A stretch of DNA of 64,000 nucleotides from Phycisphaerales bacterium UBA2421 (GCA_002343075.1 DDRH01000062.1:16605-80604); one strand, 5' to 3'. Counted from the first letter of the stretch, positions 35,731 through 47,236 are shown. The notes: a model not told the origin generated them from the sequence alone. Numbers and translations: made by a program.

Positions 35731-36957
35731 ATGTCGCACGACTTCGAAGCAGAAGCGCTGAAAAAGATTGCGACACTCCGGGTTCGTTTAGCCGGAGTGC
35801 TCCGGGTTATTCGGCATCCTGGGGAATCGCCGGCCCAGCTGGCGCGCAGAATGGCGTTGGAGCGAAAGCTCGTGTGGCAGGTGATTCAACTTTCGGATAG
35901 GTCGGAGCCAGCGGATGCGCGCTACGTGCCGGGTGCCGCCGGGGTCACTCGCTTCTTGAAGGCGGCGGCGCGGTTTGGGGCAACAAAGGCGTTGCTTAAG
36001 TCGGCAGCAGACGCTGACGCCTCGCTGCGCGATTTTCAGCGCCGTCAGGCACCTCGCCGCGAGTTGTTCGATGCCATGTTGAATGGGATTGCTCGGCCCG
36101 AGAACGCTGGCGCGGAGAGCCTCGCAACGCGGCGCGCAGCATTTCGGGCGAATGCGGCGATCGGTGGATCGCAGGTGGCGGCGCAGATTATCACCGTCGC
36201 TGTAGCGCCAAATCACGACGATCCGGACCAGGTCGATTGGATGATGCTCAGCAGTTTCCGAGGGTTTCAGCGGCTTCGATCCGGTGTTACTACGATTCTT
36301 GGTCGCTATAGCTACTACCTCCAATATGCAGACGCGGTTCACCATCAATCCGCAGGAGGATCTGAACCAATTGAACCGCATACGGCGCAGCGGAGCGGGG
36401 GGGTGCCGGCGATAGCGCGATTTTGCTCCTCTCCAATGCCCGAGATGCGCCGCGAACGATGCGCGCCCACGTATGTGCAAGACCTACTCCTCCCCGGCGG
36501 GGTGGGACCGGATGCGGCGGTGAATGTAACCACAGGCGAGTTTCGCCGAAGGCTCGGGTATCGGTGGGCCGAGCAGGATCCCGACCACTTCATGTACGGC
36601 GCTCGCGTCCGAACACCCACCGCAACGCTAGTCTTGGATGTTTGGCATGAGCGAAGCCTGTTTGAAGGCTTGAAATTCGATGCCAAGGTGTATTCGACGA
36701 TCCACAACGAGGGTGCCGAGGCGATTGTCCCGCAGAACATTTTGCCGCTGAAGGTATCGGTCGATCCCGTTCCCGGCGGCATCCGCGAGAGTGCCATGCC
36801 TTTTGCTGCCGATTACCCTGCACTGCTGAAACATTGCATGAAGCGATTTTCGTGGGAGCCGAAGCGGTTCCTAGGCTATCGGGCGACACTGGAGTATCCC
36901 ATTTTACCATCCTTGCTTTGGCTGACGCATCCATTGCCCCCGCCGCCCAAGGGGTAG
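35731..36957 (+). CDS. Hypothetical protein with helix-turn-helix-like N-terminus
   Basis: A 408-residue soluble protein. Residues 20-60 resemble an XRE-type helix-turn-helix (SPAQLARRMALERKLVWQVI), followed by GAAGVTRFLKAAARFGA. The remaining 300 residues have no motif I know; they include a run with several His and Tyr near 200-215 (RYSYYLQYADAVHHQ) and a Pro-rich tail. It is not obviously membrane-bound. It is followed after 64 bases by nrdR. I do not recognise the family; a DNA-binding regulator with a large sensor domain is only a guess. Confidence 0.7.
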   Translation: MSHDFEAEALKKIATLRVRLAGVLRVIRHPGESPAQLARRMALERKLVWQVIQLSDRSEPADARYVPGAAGVTRFLKAAARFGATKALLKSAADADASLRDFQRRQAPRRELFDAMLNGIARPENAGAESLATRRAAFRANAAIGGSQVAAQIITVAVAPNHDDPDQVDWMMLSSFRGFQRLRSGVTTILGRYSYYLQYADAVHHQSAGGSEPIEPHTAQRSGGVPAIARFCSSPMPEMRRERCAPTYVQDLLLPGGVGPDAAVNVTTGEFRRRLGYRWAEQDPDHFMYGARVRTPTATLVLDVWHERSLFEGLKFDAKVYSTIHNEGAEAIVPQNILPLKVSVDPVPGGIRESAMPFAADYPALLKHCMKRFSWEPKRFLGYRATLEYPILPSLLWLTHPLPPPPKG

Positions 36958-37021
36958 TGGTTGCCGCGAAAAAACACCGCTCAGGTTGAATTTTATTGGC
37001 ATTCGGATACGGTTTTGGACC

Positions 37022-37618
37022 ATGCATTGTCCGTTCTGCGACGCAGAGAAAGAATCGCTGAAAGTGATCGATTCGCGTACCTGCGAAGGTGGGCACGCCA
37101 TCCGCCGCCGACGCGAATGCGCGAGTTGCACGAAGCGGTTTACCACCTACGAGCGAATTGAAGACACGCTGAAATTGACTGTTGTTAAGCGCGATGGTCG
37201 GCGCGTACCGTGGGACCGCAACAAACTCTACGCTGGGCTTGAACGCGCATGCTTTAAGCGGCCCGTTGCCGATACCGAGATTTGGCGGATCGTCGACGAC
37301 GTGGAGGAGGAGACGTTCCGCTCAGCCGACCGCGAAGTCGATACCACCGCTGTGGGTGAGATGGTCGCCGAGAAACTGCGCCGACTTGACCAAGTGGCGT
37401 ATGTGAGGTTTGCCAGCGTCTATAAACAGTTCAAGACACTCGAAGAGCTGGTTGAAGAGGCCAAGGCGGTGCTTGATGCCAAGCGATTTGAAGACCCGAC
37501 GCAGGGCCGGCTCTTTCTGGAACAGGCCGCGGCGGCCAACGGGTCGGGTGCATCTGGCAAGGGACGAAGCGTCTCGCGTAAACGAGCGAGTTCGCCCGTC
37601 GAAGCCGTTGCTGATTAG
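37022..37618 (+). CDS. nrdR: Transcriptional repressor NrdR, with long tail
   Basis: A 198-residue NrdR, the ATP/dATP-sensing repressor of ribonucleotide reductase genes. The zinc ribbon opens the protein (MHCPFC, then ECASC near residue 30), followed by RFTTYERIE and an ATP-cone domain (about 45-140: VVKRDGRRVPWDRNKLYAGLERAC). The usual length is about 150; this one has a Ser/Lys/Ala-rich tail of about 45 residues. The ATG at 37022 was chosen since the family starts at the zinc ribbon. No reductase gene or NrdR box was noticed in the window. Confidence 0.95.
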   Translation: MHCPFCDAEKESLKVIDSRTCEGGHAIRRRRECASCTKRFTTYERIEDTLKLTVVKRDGRRVPWDRNKLYAGLERACFKRPVADTEIWRIVDDVEEETFRSADREVDTTAVGEMVAEKLRRLDQVAYVRFASVYKQFKTLEELVEEAKAVLDAKRFEDPTQGRLFLEQAAAANGSGASGKGRSVSRKRASSPVEAVAD

Positions 37619-37727
37619 CGTGACGATGTCGAAGCAAAGCCCCCAAAACACCATTGATTTCACAACACCCATGATTGTGCTCAAGTAACGCTGTGATTGC
37701 GTCCGATAACATTTGGAGGCTTTGGCC

Positions 37728-39581
37728 ATGACACCTTTCGCTTTCGCGCACAGGTTGTTTTGTCGGCTGTTCGTGCTGTCGTGCATTGTGACAGTCGTCG
37801 TCGGATGCAATCCGTACAAGAAGAAGCTCGAAAAGCCCGTCACCAAGTACCAGGCGCTTCCGCCCAAGCATGTGCCGGAGTATCTGCGAGGGTCGTTGCT
37901 GGAGGTCACCGATGTGATCGATGTCGATCCGCAGGTGGTCTCGGGTTTCGGCTTGGTCGTTAACCTTGAACGCACCGGTGATAACACTCAGATTCCCACG
38001 CCGGTCCGCGAGTTCATTGTGCGCGAGATGGTGAAGCGGGGCTTCGGAAGCAAGCTTCAGCCGGGCTTTGAAACGACAAGCCCTGAAGAAGTCCTTCGCG
38101 ACTCGCGGACGGCGGTTGTGCGTGTAGACGCCGTCATCATGCCGGGTGCCCGTCGGGGTGATGCGATTGATGTACGCGTTACCGCACTACCCACCGCCGC
38201 CACGACGAGTCTTGCCCGCGGGGAACTGTATCGCACTGAACTCAAACTCGGCGGGGCCAACCCAATGGCACCCGGCGTGCCTGTGAACACGCTTGTGATG
38301 GCTCAGGGCGCGATTTTCACCAATCCGGCGTATATCCTTCAAAGCAACCACTCCGAGCCTGGCGCGAAGCGCAGCATCCGCACCGGCTGGGTGCTGGACG
38401 GCGGACGGGTTATGGAAACCCGGCCGATCAACCTGCGAATCCGCCAGCCGGAGCGTCGCATGTCTCGGGCCGTCGAGGCGCGGGTTGACTCTCGCTTTGC
38501 AGAGTTGAAGGAGAGCCAGCGCGATCGAGTTGCCGCAAGTCAGGATGAAGGTGTGGTGAAAGTCTCCATCCCCCCGCTTTTCCGGGGCGATTGGGAACAC
38601 TTTGTCGCGCTGACGAGCCACCTGTTTTTTGATTCCTCCCCGCAGTTTGTCGCGTACAAGGGAGCACAACTAGCCGAGGCCGCTGTTCAGCCGGATGCTC
38701 TGCTGCTCGACATCTCATACTGTTTCGAGGGGTTGGGGCCCGGCGCGCTGCCGTTCGTCACGCCCCTGATGACGAATGAAAAGCCCGATGTCGCCTTCGC
38801 GGCCGCCCGGGCTGCGGCATTCTTAGGCGACCCGGCGGCGCCAACTATCCTGGCGAACATGGCTCTCGATGAGAAGCACCCGTTCCAGGTGAACGCGATT
38901 CGTGTTCTCGGTTCGTTACAGCCATCGCCAGAAGTTGCGGGAATGCTTCGTCGATTGCTGGATACCGGACAAACGCTCGTTCGGATTGAGGCCTATCGTG
39001 TGCTTGCAAGGCAGAAAGATCCTGCGGTCTATTCCCGCGTGATTAACGAGAGCTTTGTCCTTGACGTCATCCCCTGCGAGGGCAAGCCGCTGGTGGTTGC
39101 ATCACGTTCGGGCGTGCCTCGGATCGCGTTGATCGGGCCGAAGGCACTGGTCGATCAGCCATTCAACTTCACAACTTTTGACGACCGGCTGACGCTCGCC
39201 TCGGAGGCACCAGGGCAACCGGTGACGATCTACTACCGGCCCGCGGATGGCACCAAGCCTTCGAAGGTTCTGAGCCGTCCCGACTTAGGCGAGATTGTAG
39301 CCCGGCTGGGCGGCGATGAATCGGCACGCGGGCCTTTCGAGTTTGGATACACGGAGATTGTAGCGTTACTTCAGGCGATGGCTGACAGAAAGTACCTGGT
39401 CGCCACCACAGGGGGCGAACAATTGCCGGCGACATTCGTTCTGCAGGCGGCACCCGCGTTGACGGAATCGATCATCGACGCGCCCGCAATCGTCGACCAG
39501 TCGCGACCAGCGGGGGAGGGTGCCTCGCCGTCGCAAACCACCGCAATCGAGCCGCAGCCGGTGCAGGGAAGGCCAAACTAA
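37728..39581 (+). CDS. FlgI-like lipoprotein with HEAT-type repeats
   Basis: A 617-residue outer-surface protein. A lipobox gives lipidated Cys27 (TVVVGCN). Residues about 55-260 resemble the flagellar P-ring protein Flg[17 protein letters not shown], then [23 protein letters not shown] and a [10 protein letters not shown] strand. Residues about 330-440 form two or more HEAT-like helical pairs ([41 protein letters not shown]). GGAGG lies 9 bases before the ATG at 37728. True FlgI is secreted, not lipidated, and lacks HEAT repeats, and no flagellar gene is nearby. It is better seen as a FlgI-domain protein of unknown role. Confidence 0.78.
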   Translation: MTPFAFAHRLFCRLFVLSCIVTVVVGCNPYKKKLEKPVTKYQALPPKHVPEYLRGSLLEVTDVIDVDPQVVSGFGLVVNLERTGDNTQIPTPVREFIVREMVKRGFGSKLQPGFETTSPEEVLRDSRTAVVRVDAVIMPGARRGDAIDVRVTALPTAATTSLARGELYRTELKLGGANPMAPGVPVNTLVMAQGAIFTNPAYILQSNHSEPGAKRSIRTGWVLDGGRVMETRPINLRIRQPERRMSRAVEARVDSRFAELKESQRDRVAASQDEGVVKVSIPPLFRGDWEHFVALTSHLFFDSSPQFVAYKGAQLAEAAVQPDALLLDISYCFEGLGPGALPFVTPLMTNEKPDVAFAAARAAAFLGDPAAPTILANMALDEKHPFQVNAIRVLGSLQPSPEVAGMLRRLLDTGQTLVRIEAYRVLARQKDPAVYSRVINESFVLDVIPCEGKPLVVASRSGVPRIALIGPKALVDQPFNFTTFDDRLTLASEAPGQPVTIYYRPADGTKPSKVLSRPDLGEIVARLGGDESARGPFEFGYTEIVALLQAMADRKYLVATTGGEQLPATFVLQAAPALTESIIDAPAIVDQSRPAGEGASPSQTTAIEPQPVQGRPN

Positions 39582-39687
39582 TGAGCCGTTGCCGAGTCGC
39601 GATCTTTCGCGACAATATCGACTCTCTCGGAGCGTTCACGATGCTCCAACACTTGGAAGCCACATCGGTCATGGAGGACCGAAATAC

Positions 39688-42600
39688 ATGCGCTTGAAGA
39701 AACTCATCGTACACGGGTTTAAGTCTTTCGCTGATCGAACAGAGTTTAAGTTTGATCAGCCAATCACGGGCATCGTCGGACCAAACGGTTGCGGGAAGAG
39801 CAATGTTGTGGATGCGGTGAAGTGGGTCCTTGGCGAGCAATCGGCCAAGAGTCTGCGCGGCGACGCAATGATGGATGTCATATTCAATGGCAGCAACACG
39901 CGCAAGGCTGCTGGGATGGCGGAAGTCGCGCTGGTGTTCGAGAACCCCCGCCGTGAAGACGGCACCCGGCTGCTGAACCTCGATGCTGACGATGTATCGG
40001 TGGGTCGGCGGTTGTTTCGCGATGGCACCAGTGAGTATCAAGTCAACGGCACCGCGTCGCGGCTTAAAGACATTAAAGAAATGTTTCTTGATACCGGCGT
40101 CGGGGTCGATGCGTACAGCGTGATTGAACAAGGTCGCGTTGCCGCGCTGCTCGAAGCCAATCCAGACGAGCGTCGCCAGATTTTTGAAGAAGCGGCGGGC
40201 ATCTCCAAGTTCAAAGTCAAGAAAAAGGAAGCACAGCGGAAGCTCGAGCGTGCCGAGCAGAATCTGCTTCGTGTGAATGATATCGTTGATGAAGTGGAAA
40301 AACGCCTGCGAAGTGTGAAAGTGGCGGCGGGAAAGGCGCGAAACTATCAGGAGTACTCAACCCGGCTGAATGAGCTTCGACTAAGTTACTCCCTGCAGGA
40401 GTATCACACGCATCAGCAACAGATTTTGACTAATCAAAATGCCCGCGAAGAACTTCAGTTTCGCCTCGACGACGCAGCTGGCAATCTGGCACATCGCCAA
40501 AACGAGCTAGCCGAGAAGCGATCGGCCGGTGAGGGGCTTTCGCAGCGCAAGCAGCGGTTGGAATTTGAACTCGTCGAGACCCGCGCACAGATTCAATCAG
40601 CCCAGCAGAAGCAGCAGTTTGCGCAAGAGCAACTGCAGCACATTCACGAGCAATCGCAATCCTACGAGCATGAGCGCGCCAATGCGGCCCAGCGGATTGA
40701 AGAGGTGTCCCAACTCCTCGCCGAGGAAACGCGATCACTCGAAGTGCTGACGGGGCAGCTTGATGAGCAGAAAAGGCTCATTGATGAACGGCAGGTGTCG
40801 TTCAAAGATGGTCAGTTGAAGATCAATAACATTGAGCGGCAGGTAGAACGAGACAAATCATCTATTCTCGACCTGATGCGTCGGCTGGCGCAGGTTAGCT
40901 CGAGGCTGAGTTCAATTGACATCGAGAGGCGGAACATCGCGCAGCAACAGGCCCGCATTGCCGACCGCCGTCGTGCTGTGATTGAAGAAGTTGAAGCAAC
41001 CACGACGCGTCGGGATAATCTCCAAAAGCAGATCGCCGAGGTTCTTGGCGAGATCGAATCAGAGAACACTGCGTTGCAGGCCAAGCGGGATGAGTCGACG
41101 ACGCTTTCGACGCAGATCAAGCAGGTGAGTGAATCGCTCGGTGCGGCAAGAGAAAATCGAAGCGGCCTACTCTCGCGGCAGAAGCTCCTGCAGGACCTGG
41201 AAGCGCGACGAGAGGGTGTCAGCGAAGGTGCCAAGGCGGTTCTCCGCCGCAGGGACACTGATTTTCCATTCATCGCGGGAATTGTGGCAGATGTTTTGCG
41301 CGTTGACGTGGAACATGCGCAAGTGGTTGAGGCGGCACTGGATGGTCGTGACCAATGGCTGCTCGCAAACGACGCTCAAGCGGTGCTTGAGTCGCGTGAG
41401 TTGTTCTCCAATCTTGAAGGTCGCGTGAATGTGCTGTGCAGGTCTGACGAAGTCTCTACCGGCGAGTCGATTGCCGAATACGACTGGAAGCAGCATGAAG
41501 GGGTTGACATTCGTCTCGCGGCCGATCTTGTTCGGGCCGAAGTCGAAAACCAACCGCTGCTCCGTCGCTTGCTTGGAAGCACTGTTGTCGTGGATGACCT
41601 AGCCACCGCCGTGATGTTGAGGACATCCGGGCCGGCTGGAGCTCGATATGTGACGCCCGTCGGCGAAGTGCTCGAAGCCGATGGCACGCTTCGCAGCGGC
41701 CCCCTCACTGCGGCGATGGGTTTGCTCTCCCGGCGGTCAGAGCTGGAATTGATCTCCGCGCAGATCGCGGAGATCGATGCGAGAATCAACCAACTCTCGC
41801 ATCAGCTGGCTGAGGGAAACGTCTCAGCCAAGCAGCTTGAAGACGAGCAAAACGTGCTTCGGCAGGCGATTTACCAGTTGAACACGAGCAAAGTTGAACT
41901 AACTAGCCAGGATTCCGCCGCGAGTGACCGCCTGGCGCTGCTCGGCCGCGAACAACCGTTGCTCGAACGAGAACTGACAGCGCTCGTCGATCAGCAGCAG
42001 AAGCTGAAGGATGAAGAATCAGCCCGCACCGTCGACCGCGTCCAGATCGAATCGGAGCAGGAACAAAAGCAGCGGTCGATCGAACAGTTGCAGGCCGAGC
42101 AGGTCGATCTCGCCGAGAACATAAAGAAGTGGGCTGAAGAGTTGACCCTCGCGCGCGTCTTGCTCGGGCAGGTACAGGAAAAGCAGATCGCGTGTCGGCA
42201 AAGTGTAGAACGCCACGCAGCCATGCGCGATGAGCTTTCGCAGCAGATTGAGCGAATCAGCCGCGGCATCGAGTCGGTTAACTCGCGTATCAGCATTGTG
42301 CAGGCCGAGATCGCCTCTGCAGCGGCGGCTCAACAGCAGTTGCAGTCGCGCGAAACGCTTCTCGCAGAGCAGTTAACCCGACTAGCCGGCGAACTTGCCG
42401 ACATGCTTAAGCTGGTGAGCCAGCTTTCGGGGCAAGTCGATTCATTACGTGGCGAGCACGGCGAGTTTGAACAGCAGCTTCACGCCACTGATATGAAACT
42501 CAGCGAACAGCGCGTCCGGCTCGAATCGCTCGTGCAGCGAACGCGCGATGAACTGCAGCTGGACCTTCCCAGCCGGTATCAGGAAGCAATTGCTGCTCAC

Positions 42601-43467
42601 GCCGTAGCACTGGAACTTGATGCCGGGGCACAAAGCCCGTTTGAGGGCAACGAGGCGCATTGGAATGTGATTGCCGACGAGATCAAGGAACTGCGCGAGA
42701 AGATCGGCCGCCTGGGCAATGTCAATCTCGATAGCTTGGGCGAACTGCAAGAACTAGAAGAAAGGCAGCAGTTCTACGATAGGCAGATTGCCGACCTTAA
42801 CACCAGCCGCGAGCAACTGTCGCAGTTGATTGAGGAGCTGAATCGAGAAAGCAGCATTCGTTTTGAACAAACCTTCAACGCCGTCAAGGAAAATTTCCAG
42901 AACATGTTCCGAAAACTCTTCGGCGGAGGCAGCGCTGATGTGTTTCTTGAACTGGAGGTGGACGATATTGAGGCGATGAAAGCCCAGGCCGAAGCCATGG
43001 CGGCGACCGGTGAAAAGGGACCGGTGCCGGTGATGAAGAAAATGGTTGATCCGCTGGATGCAGGCATAGAAATCATCGCCCGCCCGCCGGGCAAGAAACC
43101 CGTCACGATTAGCCAACTGTCAGGCGGCGAGAAAGCGATGACTTGCATCGCACTGCTGATGAGCATCTTCAAGAGCAAACCCAGCCCATTCTGCATTCTT
43201 GACGAAGTGGATGCTCCGCTCGACGAAGCGAATAATGTCCGCTTTGGTCAGATCGTTCAGGAGTTTCTGGATATTAGCCAGTTCATCATCATCACGCACC
43301 ACAAGCGCACAATGCAGGTGGCCGACATGCTCTACGGCGTCACCCAGCAGGAACAGGGCGTGAGCAAGCGTGTGGCGGTGAAGTTTGATCAGGTGGCACA
43401 GGGCGGCCGCATCAGTGCCGATGCGATCCGCGATAGTGAGCGTCAGGAAGAGGCGGCAGCGGCGTAG
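39688..43467 (+). CDS. smc: Chromosome segregation protein SMC
   Basis: A 1259-residue condensin ATPase that organises and separates chromosomes. Walker [10 protein letters not shown] lies near 32-40. Two long coiled coils (about 170-490 and 690-1040) flank a hinge (about 500-680) with Gly-rich turns. The C-terminal head has the signature LSGGEKAMT and Walker [15 protein letters not shown]. The ATG at 39688 was chosen because the family begins at the [14 protein letters not shown] strand. It starts about 106 bases after the FlgI-like gene. ScpA and ScpB are not in the window. Confidence 0.98.
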   Translation: MRLKKLIVHGFKSFADRTEFKFDQPITGIVGPNGCGKSNVVDAVKWVLGEQSAKSLRGDAMMDVIFNGSNTRKAAGMAEVALVFENPRREDGTRLLNLDADDVSVGRRLFRDGTSEYQVNGTASRLKDIKEMFLDTGVGVDAYSVIEQGRVAALLEANPDERRQIFEEAAGISKFKVKKKEAQRKLERAEQNLLRVNDIVDEVEKRLRSVKVAAGKARNYQEYSTRLNELRLSYSLQEYHTHQQQILTNQNAREELQFRLDDAAGNLAHRQNELAEKRSAGEGLSQRKQRLEFELVETRAQIQSAQQKQQFAQEQLQHIHEQSQSYEHERANAAQRIEEVSQLLAEETRSLEVLTGQLDEQKRLIDERQVSFKDGQLKINNIERQVERDKSSILDLMRRLAQVSSRLSSIDIERRNIAQQQARIADRRRAVIEEVEATTTRRDNLQKQIAEVLGEIESENTALQAKRDESTTLSTQIKQVSESLGAARENRSGLLSRQKLLQDLEARREGVSEGAKAVLRRRDTDFPFIAGIVADVLRVDVEHAQVVEAALDGRDQWLLANDAQAVLESRELFSNLEGRVNVLCRSDEVSTGESIAEYDWKQHEGVDIRLAADLVRAEVENQPLLRRLLGSTVVVDDLATAVMLRTSGPAGARYVTPVGEVLEADGTLRSGPLTAAMGLLSRRSELELISAQIAEIDARINQLSHQLAEGNVSAKQLEDEQNVLRQAIYQLNTSKVELTSQDSAASDRLALLGREQPLLERELTALVDQQQKLKDEESARTVDRVQIESEQEQKQRSIEQLQAEQVDLAENIKKWAEELTLARVLLGQVQEKQIACRQSVERHAAMRDELSQQIERISRGIESVNSRISIVQAEIASAAAAQQQLQSRETLLAEQLTRLAGELADMLKLVSQLSGQVDSLRGEHGEFEQQLHATDMKLSEQRVRLESLVQRTRDELQLDLPSRYQEAIAAHAVALELDAGAQSPFEGNEAHWNVIADEIKELREKIGRLGNVNLDSLGELQELEERQQFYDRQIADLNTSREQLSQLIEELNRESSIRFEQTFNAVKENFQNMFRKLFGGGSADVFLELEVDDIEAMKAQAEAMAATGEKGPVPVMKKMVDPLDAGIEIIARPPGKKPVTISQLSGGEKAMTCIALLMSIFKSKPSPFCILDEVDAPLDEANNVRFGQIVQEFLDISQFIIITHHKRTMQVADMLYGVTQQEQGVSKRVAVKFDQVAQGGRISADAIRDSERQEEAAAA

Positions 43468-43524
43468 CCTTCAAGACAACGCGCGACCGCCGTCAACACT
43501 GGCGCTTCCTTCCGCTGCCGCTGG

Positions 43525-45195
43525 TTACGGGTGGTAGTTTTGCGCGATTGGCATGCGGCGGCCAAAGCCAAACGCCCGGCTTGTCACCTTCAGCCCGGGG
43601 GCTGCCTGGCGACGCTTGTACTCACTCCGGTCGATGAGCCGGATGACGCGCGACACAAGTGCAGGATTGAAGCCATCGTCAACAATCGCTGCCGCACCCA
43701 TCTCACGTTCGACATACCGCTCGATGATTTCATCAAGTACCTCGTATGGGGGCAGTGAGTCCTGATCGGTCTGGTTGGGTCGAAGCTCCGCGGACGGGAC
43801 CTTCTCAATGCTGCTTTGCGGAATGATCTCACGATTGTGATAGCCGTTGATCCACTTGGACAGTTCCCAGACCGTGGTTTTGGGCACATCCTGAATCACG
43901 GCAAGTCCGCCGCACATGTCGCCGTACAGGGTCGAGTATCCCACCGCCGACTCGCTCTTGTTAGCAGTTGTAAGAAGCAGATGCCCAAACTTGTTGCTGA
44001 ATGCCATCAGAATAGCGCCGCGGACGCGCGCTTGCAGATTTTCTTCGGTGATGTCCGGCGGTCTGCCGGCGAAGTACGGGTTGAGGAGCGACTCATAAGC
44101 GTCATGCACGCTCGCGATTGGCACAGTTTGAAACTCAATACCGAGATTTGTTGCCAGTGCACGAGCATCGTTCAGCGAGTGATCGCTGCTGAAACGAGAC
44201 GGCATCGCAATGCCGACCACCTTGTCCTTTCCAATTGCGTGCACCGCGAGTGCGCAGACGAGCGCGCTATCGATCCCGCCGGAGAGCCCGAGGACGGCGG
44301 TCTTGAAATTGCACTTTCGAACGTAGTCGCGCAGTCCGAGCACGAGCGCGCGGTAAATCGATTCGAGGCCCGTGGCGCGTGGTTTTTCGGGCCTGGTGGT
44401 TGCTGGTTCCACACCCGCGTTGGGTGGGAGATTCACCACGAGTAGATCTTCTTCAAAATCCTTTGCCTGCGCAATGACTGCGCCAGTCTGGTCAAACACG
44501 CAGCTATTGCCGTCGAACACCAACTCATCGTTGCCCCCCACTTGATTTGCATAGATGAGTGGGTTGTTAAACTTGCGGGCCTGTTCACTGAACAGTCTCA
44601 GCCGAAAGTCGTGCTTATCGACGACAAACGGTGACGCGGAGCAGTTAATCATCACTTCTGCCCCGGCCGCATCGAGGTCGGCGATTGGGTTTTGGTGGTA
44701 CAGCCGCCTGGTGATGAGCCTCTCGTCATTCCAGAGATCCTCGCAGATGCTCAGGCCGATCTTCAAGTTAGAGATTTGAACCAGTTGGTTGCGCGACGAT
44801 ATCGGGCCTGGTTCGAAGTAGCGGCTCTCATCAAAGACATCATAGGTTGGAAGGAGTGTCTTGTAGTGGGTTGAAGTGATCTTGCCATTTTTCAGGACCG
44901 CAACCGAATTGCGCGCCGGGCGACCGATAGGATCGGCATTGCGGTCGGCAAACCCTGCGATCACTTCAATATCCCGTGCCTCCCGAGCGACCGCATTCAC
45001 GGCGGCGATGTTGTCGTCAATAAAGCCGGGCTTAAGCAGCAAGTCTTTCGGAGGATAGCCGGTGATGGAAAGCTCCGGGAAAACCACGAGGTTTGCCCCT
45101 GCGTTGCGCGCGCGCCGAATAAAGTCGAGGTGTCGAGCGGTATTGCCGGTGAGGTCGCCAACGGTGGGGTTTATCTGCGCGATCGCAATCTTCAT
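43525..45195 (-). CDS. nadE: Glutamine-dependent NAD+ synthetase
   Basis: A 556-residue two-domain enzyme that makes NAD+ from deamido-NAD+ in the cytoplasm. The N-terminal nitrilase-type amidase has Glu in VVFPELSITGYPP, Lys in HYKTLLPTYDVFDE and Cys in GLSICEDLWN. The C-terminal synthetase has the P-loop LGLSGGIDSAL and TTANKSESAVGY. The ATG at 45195 overlaps the upstream gene's stop by ATGA, so the two are cotranscribed. It converges with smc. Confidence 0.97.
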   Translation of the reverse strand: MKIAIAQINPTVGDLTGNTARHLDFIRRARNAGANLVVFPELSITGYPPKDLLLKPGFIDDNIAAVNAVAREARDIEVIAGFADRNADPIGRPARNSVAVLKNGKITSTHYKTLLPTYDVFDESRYFEPGPISSRNQLVQISNLKIGLSICEDLWNDERLITRRLYHQNPIADLDAAGAEVMINCSASPFVVDKHDFRLRLFSEQARKFNNPLIYANQVGGNDELVFDGNSCVFDQTGAVIAQAKDFEEDLLVVNLPPNAGVEPATTRPEKPRATGLESIYRALVLGLRDYVRKCNFKTAVLGLSGGIDSALVCALAVHAIGKDKVVGIAMPSRFSSDHSLNDARALATNLGIEFQTVPIASVHDAYESLLNPYFAGRPPDITEENLQARVRGAILMAFSNKFGHLLLTTANKSESAVGYSTLYGDMCGGLAVIQDVPKTTVWELSKWINGYHNREIIPQSSIEKVPSAELRPNQTDQDSLPPYEVLDEIIERYVEREMGAAAIVDDGFNPALVSRVIRLIDRSEYKRRQAAPGLKVTSRAFGFGRRMPIAQNYHP

Positions 45196-46478
45196 GGTTT
45201 GGATTTTACGCTCGAAGTGGGCATAGTTCGACGTGCCAGCCGGCGCGGGGCCAGGGTCGTCCGGTTGCGCTTGATGTGTAGCTGGTTCACCCACTTGAAC
45301 TGGGCATGCTTGGAACGATAAAGCAGGCCCAGTTGCCACGCGCCATAGTGGGCCAGGTAAAGCTGACTTAAGACGATCGGAATCGCGACCCAGCCCGGCG
45401 GTATGTGAAGTCGGTAGAAGTCATGTAGCGACGCAACCGGGATCATGCCGAAGCCCCCGATGGTGATCATGGAGGTGACGACGACGATGAACGATACAAC
45501 CGCAAGCCACAGATAACGCGTGCCAGCAGCCGCGATGACGGACAGCAACCGGTCGGGCCGGGCGTTTGGCAGGCTGCCGCTCGATGTCATCGTCAGCAGT
45601 GCCGCGGGGAAGACGAACGACCCAAGGAGCAGCAACCCCAGTGCGAGAGCGTCGCCTTGCCTGGAAACCCCTGCAAGCTTCACCCAGACCGCAAGCGGCG
45701 CAAAAGCGTACACCACTCCCAGAACGAACTGCACCATCGGCACCCAGATATCCTCGCTCAATGAGAAGTTCCGCATAAACCGGGGCAGTTCGTCGCGCTC
45801 TTCGAAGGCAACTTCGTTGATGACATTCGAGTAATGTGCCATGACGGCGGGTCCGACGATCACCATACCGACAAGCGTCGGTGGGCAGCCTAAAATCAGG
45901 GCGATCGGGGCGAAGAAGATGGTCAGGAGAGCGAACAGCATGTACGCCAGCATCACAAAGAACAGCACGATCAAGTTGACGGGCGAGAGCAACGCAAGAG
46001 CGACGGAACCTTGTCCCGCCTGCGTGTCGCGGGTGGCGTAGCCGACGACTGCGGTTGCCATTGGAATCGGGCCTGTCTCCGCCGAGGCGTCCTCCCGCTT
46101 CACCGTAAGCGGCACAATCAACTCTCCGGTGATTGGGTCATACTTTGGAGAATTCCCGATCGCGGCATCATCCGTGAGTGGAATCTCTTCAACGCCGGCT
46201 TTCATTACATCTTCGAGGGTCGGTCGCAGGTCGATCTCGCCGCCGGTGTCGGTCGTGCGCGATCGCGTGAAAGCCTTGGCGGCCTGCTTGAGACGGTCGG
46301 GTGTGTCGACGATTTCGAGGTCCGAGATCTTAAACCCGCCCTCTGCGTCGAGATTGCGCAGGTCGGAGAGGGTAGGGATGTCGTTCAACCGCCCGCACCG
46401 TGGGCATTGCATCATCCCGCCTGCCTGATCTTCGGGGGTCTGCAGATTCTGCGAACAATGGCACTTAAACTCGATCAT
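45192..46478 (-). CDS. Zinc-ribbon membrane protein of unknown function
   Basis: A 428-residue protein. A zinc ribbon opens it: CHC near residue 6 and CPRCGRL near 25, with ligands about 18 residues apart. A soluble linker of about 130 residues follows, then six or so membrane segments between about 165 and 395. The tail is basic. I do not recognise the family; similar zinc-ribbon-plus-membrane proteins are common and uncharacterised in planctomycetes. Its ATGA overlap with nadE indicates an operon, without a functional link I can name. Confidence 0.75.
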   Translation of the reverse strand: MIEFKCHCSQNLQTPEDQAGGMMQCPRCGRLNDIPTLSDLRNLDAEGGFKISDLEIVDTPDRLKQAAKAFTRSRTTDTGGEIDLRPTLEDVMKAGVEEIPLTDDAAIGNSPKYDPITGELIVPLTVKREDASAETGPIPMATAVVGYATRDTQAGQGSVALALLSPVNLIVLFFVMLAYMLFALLTIFFAPIALILGCPPTLVGMVIVGPAVMAHYSNVINEVAFEERDELPRFMRNFSLSEDIWVPMVQFVLGVVYAFAPLAVWVKLAGVSRQGDALALGLLLLGSFVFPAALLTMTSSGSLPNARPDRLLSVIAAAGTRYLWLAVVSFIVVVTSMITIGGFGMIPVASLHDFYRLHIPPGWVAIPIVLSQLYLAHYGAWQLGLLYRSKHAQFKWVNQLHIKRNRTTLAPRRLARRTMPTSSVKSKP

Positions 46479-46595
46479 CCGTCTCCGTGACGATTTAGAT
46501 TATACATTGACGCTGTTGCGATGACGTGACACCTTTGTACGCGGTGCCATGGGGCCTACAATTGTCGGAGCATTTGTGGTTGCGAAAGGATGCAC

Positions 46596-47000
46596 ATGCG
46601 ATCAAAGCTGCTCGTTTCTGCTGTTGCGCTCTTAACAACGCTGGCTGGGCTATCGGAGGCACAGGAGCAAAAGAACTCGGATGAACTCCGAAAATTATAC
46701 GATGAATCGGTAGCGCAGCTCAAAGCTGCGCAGGACCGTAAGAATGAGCTTGCTGCGGAGAACGAAAAACTCGCGCTCCGCTTGGCAGAGCTTGAGGTGC
46801 GGCTTGCCGAGCGCGACGCCGAGGCGGCGCAGTACGCCGAGCGAACCTGGACATTGCGCGCCCAGTCGGCGGCGTGGGAGCGGTTTATCGAGAGGTACCC
46901 GGAGTGGAAAACGCGCTGGGAGGCGTTTTTAACCGCCGATCTGTTTGATCCGACTGCCGAACTAGCGATCCGGGTGCCACCAGCCCCGGTCGGACGTTGA
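46596..47000 (+). CDS. Small secreted coiled-coil protein
   Basis: A 134-residue protein. The signal peptide MRSKLLVSAVALLTTLAGLSEA is cut near 22. A strong heptad region follows (about 30-90: long runs of Glu, Lys, Leu and Ala), then a Trp-rich C-terminal part (RTWTLRAQSAAWERFIERYPEWKTRWE in sense, about 85-110). No known domain. ATG at 46596 is used; an ATG two codons earlier is also possible. The gene stands alone between a divergent operon and the sugar locus. Confidence 0.72.
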   Translation: MRSKLLVSAVALLTTLAGLSEAQEQKNSDELRKLYDESVAQLKAAQDRKNELAAENEKLALRLAELEVRLAERDAEAAQYAERTWTLRAQSAAWERFIERYPEWKTRWEAFLTADLFDPTAELAIRVPPAPVGR

Positions 47001-47069
47001 TTCGGGTTGCCGTAAGCCTCTGCCACAAAATAATTTACACGCATTTTCACACATTTGGCATGTTAATCC

Positions 47070-47099
47070 TTGACGGAACAAACCAGCGGACGGCATACT
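47070..47099 (+). promoter_or_regulatory. Candidate sigma-70-type promoter of the GH94 gene
   Basis: ttgacg (47070-47075) and catact (47094-47099) stand 18 bases apart, 137 bases before the gene. A start near 47106 would put the LacI-type operator about 65 bases downstream, where a bound repressor would block elongation. A second ttgacg at 47204 has a tattat 20 bases on but leaves no leader. Positions 47001-47236 hold no gene. Confidence 0.4.
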
Positions 47100-47171
47100 A
47101 GGGCTTCGAGACTGCCTCAAAAGGCCCTTTCTGAGTCGAAATTGCGGATACGGGTGCAGATGAGGGTGAAA

Positions 47172-47185
47172 TGTAAGCGGTTACG
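47172..47185 (+). promoter_or_regulatory. LacI-family operator upstream of the GH94 gene
   Basis: tgtaagcggttacg is a near-palindrome with central CG, the layout of LacI/GalR operators. It differs in one base from the reverse complement of the site before the lacI-type gene at 50906-50919. Two matching sites flanking one gene and its neighbour regulator make a shared regulator likely. Confidence 0.78.
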
Positions 47186-47236
47186 CGCTTGCGGTAGTTG
47201 TGTTTGACGGCGCGTACTTATTGGACCTCTATTATC

